A stretch of DNA of 8,912 nucleotides from Rhodopirellula sp. (GTDB lineage: Bacteria > Planctomycetota > Planctomycetia > Pirellulales > Pirellulaceae), in NCBI GenBank assembly GCA_002712845.1, contig PAUV01000014.1, positions 4,955 to 13,866 on the forward strand, in the 5' to 3' direction. Positions 7,295 to 8,912 of the stretch are shown here, piece after piece. The notes below the pieces were generated by a model. The model saw only the letters and a list, made by a program, of their open reading frames with translations, did no database searches and was not told the DNA's origin. Positions within the stretch are counted from its first letter, which is position 1. Every line of letters starts with the position of its first letter. The position numbers and the translations under genes are program-made.

Positions 7295-7849
7295 ATGGTT
7301 TCCATGGTCAATACAAAACACATTTACCTGACAGGATTTCGTGGCACAGGCAAAACGTCGGTGGGGTCTTTGCTTGCGAGATCACTGGGGCGTAAGGTGA
7401 TTGATTTGGATGGCGTGGTGACGGCGAACGCAGGCAAGTCGGTCAGTGAGATCTTTCAGGATGGCGGTGAAGTGTCTTTTCGTGATTTGGAATCGAGTGC
7501 CTTGGAGTCGGTTTCTCAGACAGAAAACGCTGTTATTTCGCTCGGTGGTGGTGCCATCTTGCGTGCTGGTAATCGGGCGATCATCCGTTTAACAGGTGTC
7601 TGTGTTTGGCTTGACTGCGATGCGGAAACGATCGCAGGTCGGCTGCAGCAGGATGATGTCAGTGTCGAGCAGAGGCCTGCATTGACCAAGCTCGATGAGT
7701 TGCAGGAAATTTGTGAGTTGCTGCAGACTCGCCATCCTCTTTATCAGGAAGCAGCAGACCACCGTCTCGATACAGCCGGCAAGACGATTGAGCAGGTTGC
7801 CGACGAGATCATGGGGTGGCTGGCCGGAAATACAGCTGGTTCAGAGTGA
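7295..7849 (+). CDS. aroK: Shikimate kinase
   Basis: Cytosolic enzyme that phosphorylates shikimate at the 3-hydroxyl with ATP, the fifth step of the shikimate pathway to chorismate and the aromatic amino acids. From the ATG at 7295 the protein is 184 aa, normal for the family. Visible: Walker A loop GFRGTGKTS (14-22) with K20; DLD (37-39), whose first aspartate binds shikimate; the F..GGE..FR..E pattern at about 54-66 with R63; the GGG loop (84-86); the LID arginine in RPAL (127-130); and RHPLYQEAA with the substrate arginine R146. All key residues are present, so it should be active. The frame also extends to a TTG at 7286 and has a later ATG at 7304; no ribosome-binding site separates these, and the kinase fold begins only at HIYLTGF, so the start is uncertain by a few residues. 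The gene stands alone: no other aromatic-pathway gene is visible. Confidence 0.95.
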   Translation: MVSMVNTKHIYLTGFRGTGKTSVGSLLARSLGRKVIDLDGVVTANAGKSVSEIFQDGGEVSFRDLESSALESVSQTENAVISLGGGAILRAGNRAIIRLTGVCVWLDCDAETIAGRLQQDDVSVEQRPALTKLDELQEICELLQTRHPLYQEAADHRLDTAGKTIEQVADEIMGWLAGNTAGSE

Positions 7850-7851
7850 TC

Positions 7852-7883
7852 TCGGCAACCGGAATCTGAAAAAGTCTTGCCGA
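7852..7883 (+). terminator. Weak stem-loop just after aroK stop
   Basis: TCGGCAA (7852-7858) pairs with TTGCCGA (7877-7883), a 7-bp perfect stem with an 18-nt loop, starting 3 nt after the aroK stop codon. The sequence after it is AAATTTGG rather than a T run and the loop is long, so it may or may not end transcription. Confidence 0.25.
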
Positions 7884-7957
7884 AATTTGGAAAGCAACGC
7901 ATTCCTGGTCCGGATCGGTCTGTTGCGACAGGGGGTGAAATCGGTAAGCTGTCCTGA

Positions 7958-7989
7958 GCAAGCAGTCTAGCCCCTTTGGGCTAGCTTGC
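7958..7989 (+). terminator. Strong hairpin between aroK and the TIM-barrel gene
   Basis: CTAGCCC (7967-7973) and GGGCTAG (7978-7984) form a perfect 7-bp stem with a CTTT loop. The stem extends with GCAAG (7958-7962) pairing to CTTGC (7985-7989) across a one-sided 4-nt bulge, giving 12 pairs. No T tract follows on either strand, so it is not a classical intrinsic terminator; it may be a terminator of another kind, an RNA-stability element or a structured leader. It lies about 110 bp after aroK and about 145 bp before the next start codon. Confidence 0.45.
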
Positions 7990-8022
7990 AGCGGTCCCGA
8001 TCACGATGAATGTCGGATTGGA

Positions 8023-8050
8023 AATGATATCAATTCAGATGGATATCATT
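8023..8050. promoter_or_regulatory. 9-bp dyad, candidate operator upstream of the TIM-barrel gene
   Basis: AATGATATC (8023-8031) and GATATCATT (8042-8050) are perfect inverted copies separated by 10 nt. Each arm contains the palindrome GATATC. A -10-like TATAAC (8054-8059) lies just downstream, about 75 nt before the GTG of the next gene, but no good -35 hexamer is seen at the expected spacing. The arrangement fits a dimeric DNA-binding protein acting at a promoter; a hairpin in the transcript is an alternative. Confidence 0.4.
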
Positions 8051-8123
8051 CGGTATAACGAGATGCCCCCAACGCATGGGCTGTCGTCGTTGTCAGGGCC
8101 TGATGGATTCAAGGTAGCTAAGT

Positions 8124-8128
8124 AAGGA
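8124..8128 (+). promoter_or_regulatory. Ribosome-binding site deciding the GTG start at 8136
   Basis: AAGGA ends 7 nt before the GTG at 8136-8138. It is the best Shine-Dalgarno match in the window and supports GTG as the real start of the TIM-barrel gene. Confidence 0.7.
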
Positions 8129-8135
8129 TTGCAAC

Positions 8136-8882
8136 GTGTTTGTAGCAGCGTCGACCGAGTGCTGGCCCGAAATGGAATTCGAAGAGGCCATCGAGGTTCT
8201 CACTGATCTTGAATTTGCGGCCGTTGAGATAGCGGTTCACGAATCTGGAACCCTCAAGCCAAGTCAGCTTTTGGGTGACCCCGATCGAGCGGTTCAGATA
8301 TTGAGGCACACTCACCGTCTGGATATATCCAGTTACAGTTTGGAACTGGGAAGTAAGGGCGACCAGCATTACGAGGACTTCAAGGAGTTCTGTCGTGTTG
8401 CTAAGGCAACCAAAGTGGTCAACGTCACTGTACCCTCGGGTGAGCATGGAACTCCATTCAACGAAGAGGTGGAGCATCTGCAGCAACTCGTGACAATCGC
8501 CGAAACCGAAGGGATTCGCGTCGCGGTTCGAAGTCAATTGGGGTGTCTTAGCGAGGATCCTGATACTCTGATGGTGCTATGCAACAACGTTGACGGGTTG
8601 GGCATCACGCTTGACCCCAGTGTTTATATCTGCGGCAGTGCGAACGGTAAGAACCTCGATAAAATTCTGAAGTTTGTTTGCAATGTGCACCTCCGCGACA
8701 CGCGTCCTGATGCGTTTCAGGTTAGCGTTGGTCAGGGAGAGGTCGACTACGGAAAATTGGTCACGCAGCTTGAGCGAGACAAGTATGACCGTGGCTTGGT
8801 GGTTCACATGACTCCGTGCGATGAAATGGACCAGCGCGTTGAGTTGAGAAAGCTGCGACGCTTGCTTGAAACGTTGATGTAA
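8136..8882 (+). CDS. Sugar phosphate isomerase/epimerase-like TIM-barrel protein, altered metal site
   Basis: Predicted cytosolic 248-aa TIM-barrel protein of the xylose-isomerase-like (AP endonuclease 2) fold, a superfamily that isomerises or epimerises sugars or sugar phosphates, or cleaves DNA, with a divalent metal. Family features in order: an early VEIAVHE strand (30-36), the repeating strand-helix pattern, GLGITLDPSVY (154-164) with D160, VCNVHLRDT (181-189) with H185, and GQGEVDY (199-205). By comparison with relatives such as D-tagatose 3-epimerase, the four metal ligands are Glu, Asp, His, Glu. Here D160 and H185 are kept, but the Glu positions appear to be R132 (in VAVRSQ) and H224 (in GLVVHMTP), and the usual His after the Asp (DxSH) is V163. 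It may be a diverged enzyme, bind metal differently, or be non-catalytic. GTG start chosen on the AAGGA site. The stop TAA is followed by a hairpin. Substrate unknown. Confidence 0.85.
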   Translation: MFVAASTECWPEMEFEEAIEVLTDLEFAAVEIAVHESGTLKPSQLLGDPDRAVQILRHTHRLDISSYSLELGSKGDQHYEDFKEFCRVAKATKVVNVTVPSGEHGTPFNEEVEHLQQLVTIAETEGIRVAVRSQLGCLSEDPDTLMVLCNNVDGLGITLDPSVYICGSANGKNLDKILKFVCNVHLRDTRPDAFQVSVGQGEVDYGKLVTQLERDKYDRGLVVHMTPCDEMDQRVELRKLRRLLETLM

Positions 8883-8890
8883 GACTTCAG

Positions 8891-8912
8891 CGAGTCATGG
8901 AAACATGATTCG
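8891..8912 (+). terminator. Candidate intrinsic terminator hairpin after the TIM-barrel gene, cut by window edge
   Basis: CGAGTCATG (8891-8899) and CATGATTCG (8904-8912) form a 9-bp stem with one G-U wobble, capped by a GAAA tetraloop (8900-8903), starting 8 nt after the stop codon. GNRA-type loops stabilise RNA hairpins. Whether a T run follows, as an intrinsic terminator would need, lies beyond the window. Confidence 0.5.

Noticed and set aside
7850..8135. Possible tRNA or small RNA gene between aroK and the TIM-barrel gene
   Set aside because: No T-loop consensus or cloverleaf could be drawn; the hairpins stand alone.
8118..8537. 139-codon minus-strand open frame
   Set aside because: Antisense to the TIM-barrel gene, which has the family motifs and a good ribosome-binding site.

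Overview
The window looks like a piece of a bacterial chromosome, most likely from a planctomycete of the Pirellulaceae type. This is an inference from moderate GC, roomy intergenic stretches, weak or absent Shine-Dalgarno sites for most genes, a TPR-containing membrane-anchored SGNH protein and a divergent xylose-isomerase-like TIM-barrel protein. No rRNA, tRNA, CRISPR, phage or insertion-sequence signature is visible.

Layout. Positions 1-609 (+) hold the 3' part of an aquaporin gene of nodulin-26-like (NIP) character, cut by the left edge. It converges, 26 bp apart, on a minus-strand gene (636-3053) for the fused 23S rRNA methyltransferase RlmKL, which carries a low-complexity Ser/Glu-rich linker. 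About 700 bp without a convincing gene follow (3054-3760). Two minus-strand genes come next and could be one transcript read from 6743 down to 3761. The first is a membrane-anchored SGNH/GDSL-type hydrolase with a TPR-like insert. About 100 bp further on is an unrecognised multi-pass membrane protein with a signal peptide. Another gene-poor stretch (6744-7294) ends in a 14-bp tandem repeat, just before the plus-strand shikimate kinase gene aroK (7295-7849). A short intergenic region with a strong hairpin and a 9-bp dyad leads to a TIM-barrel gene (8136-8882). That gene is followed by a GAAA-capped hairpin that runs to the right edge.

How the genes relate. They do not form one pathway: a solute channel, ribosome modification, a cell-envelope pair, aromatic amino-acid biosynthesis and a probable sugar-phosphate isomerase-like protein. 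The only pair whose arrangement suggests joint work is the SGNH hydrolase plus the membrane protein. I see no convincing novel multi-gene system. The points most worth following are the altered metal-site residues of the TIM-barrel protein, the selectivity filter of the aquaporin, the linker of RlmKL, the SGNH/membrane-protein pair, and the repeat and dyad elements before the last two genes.
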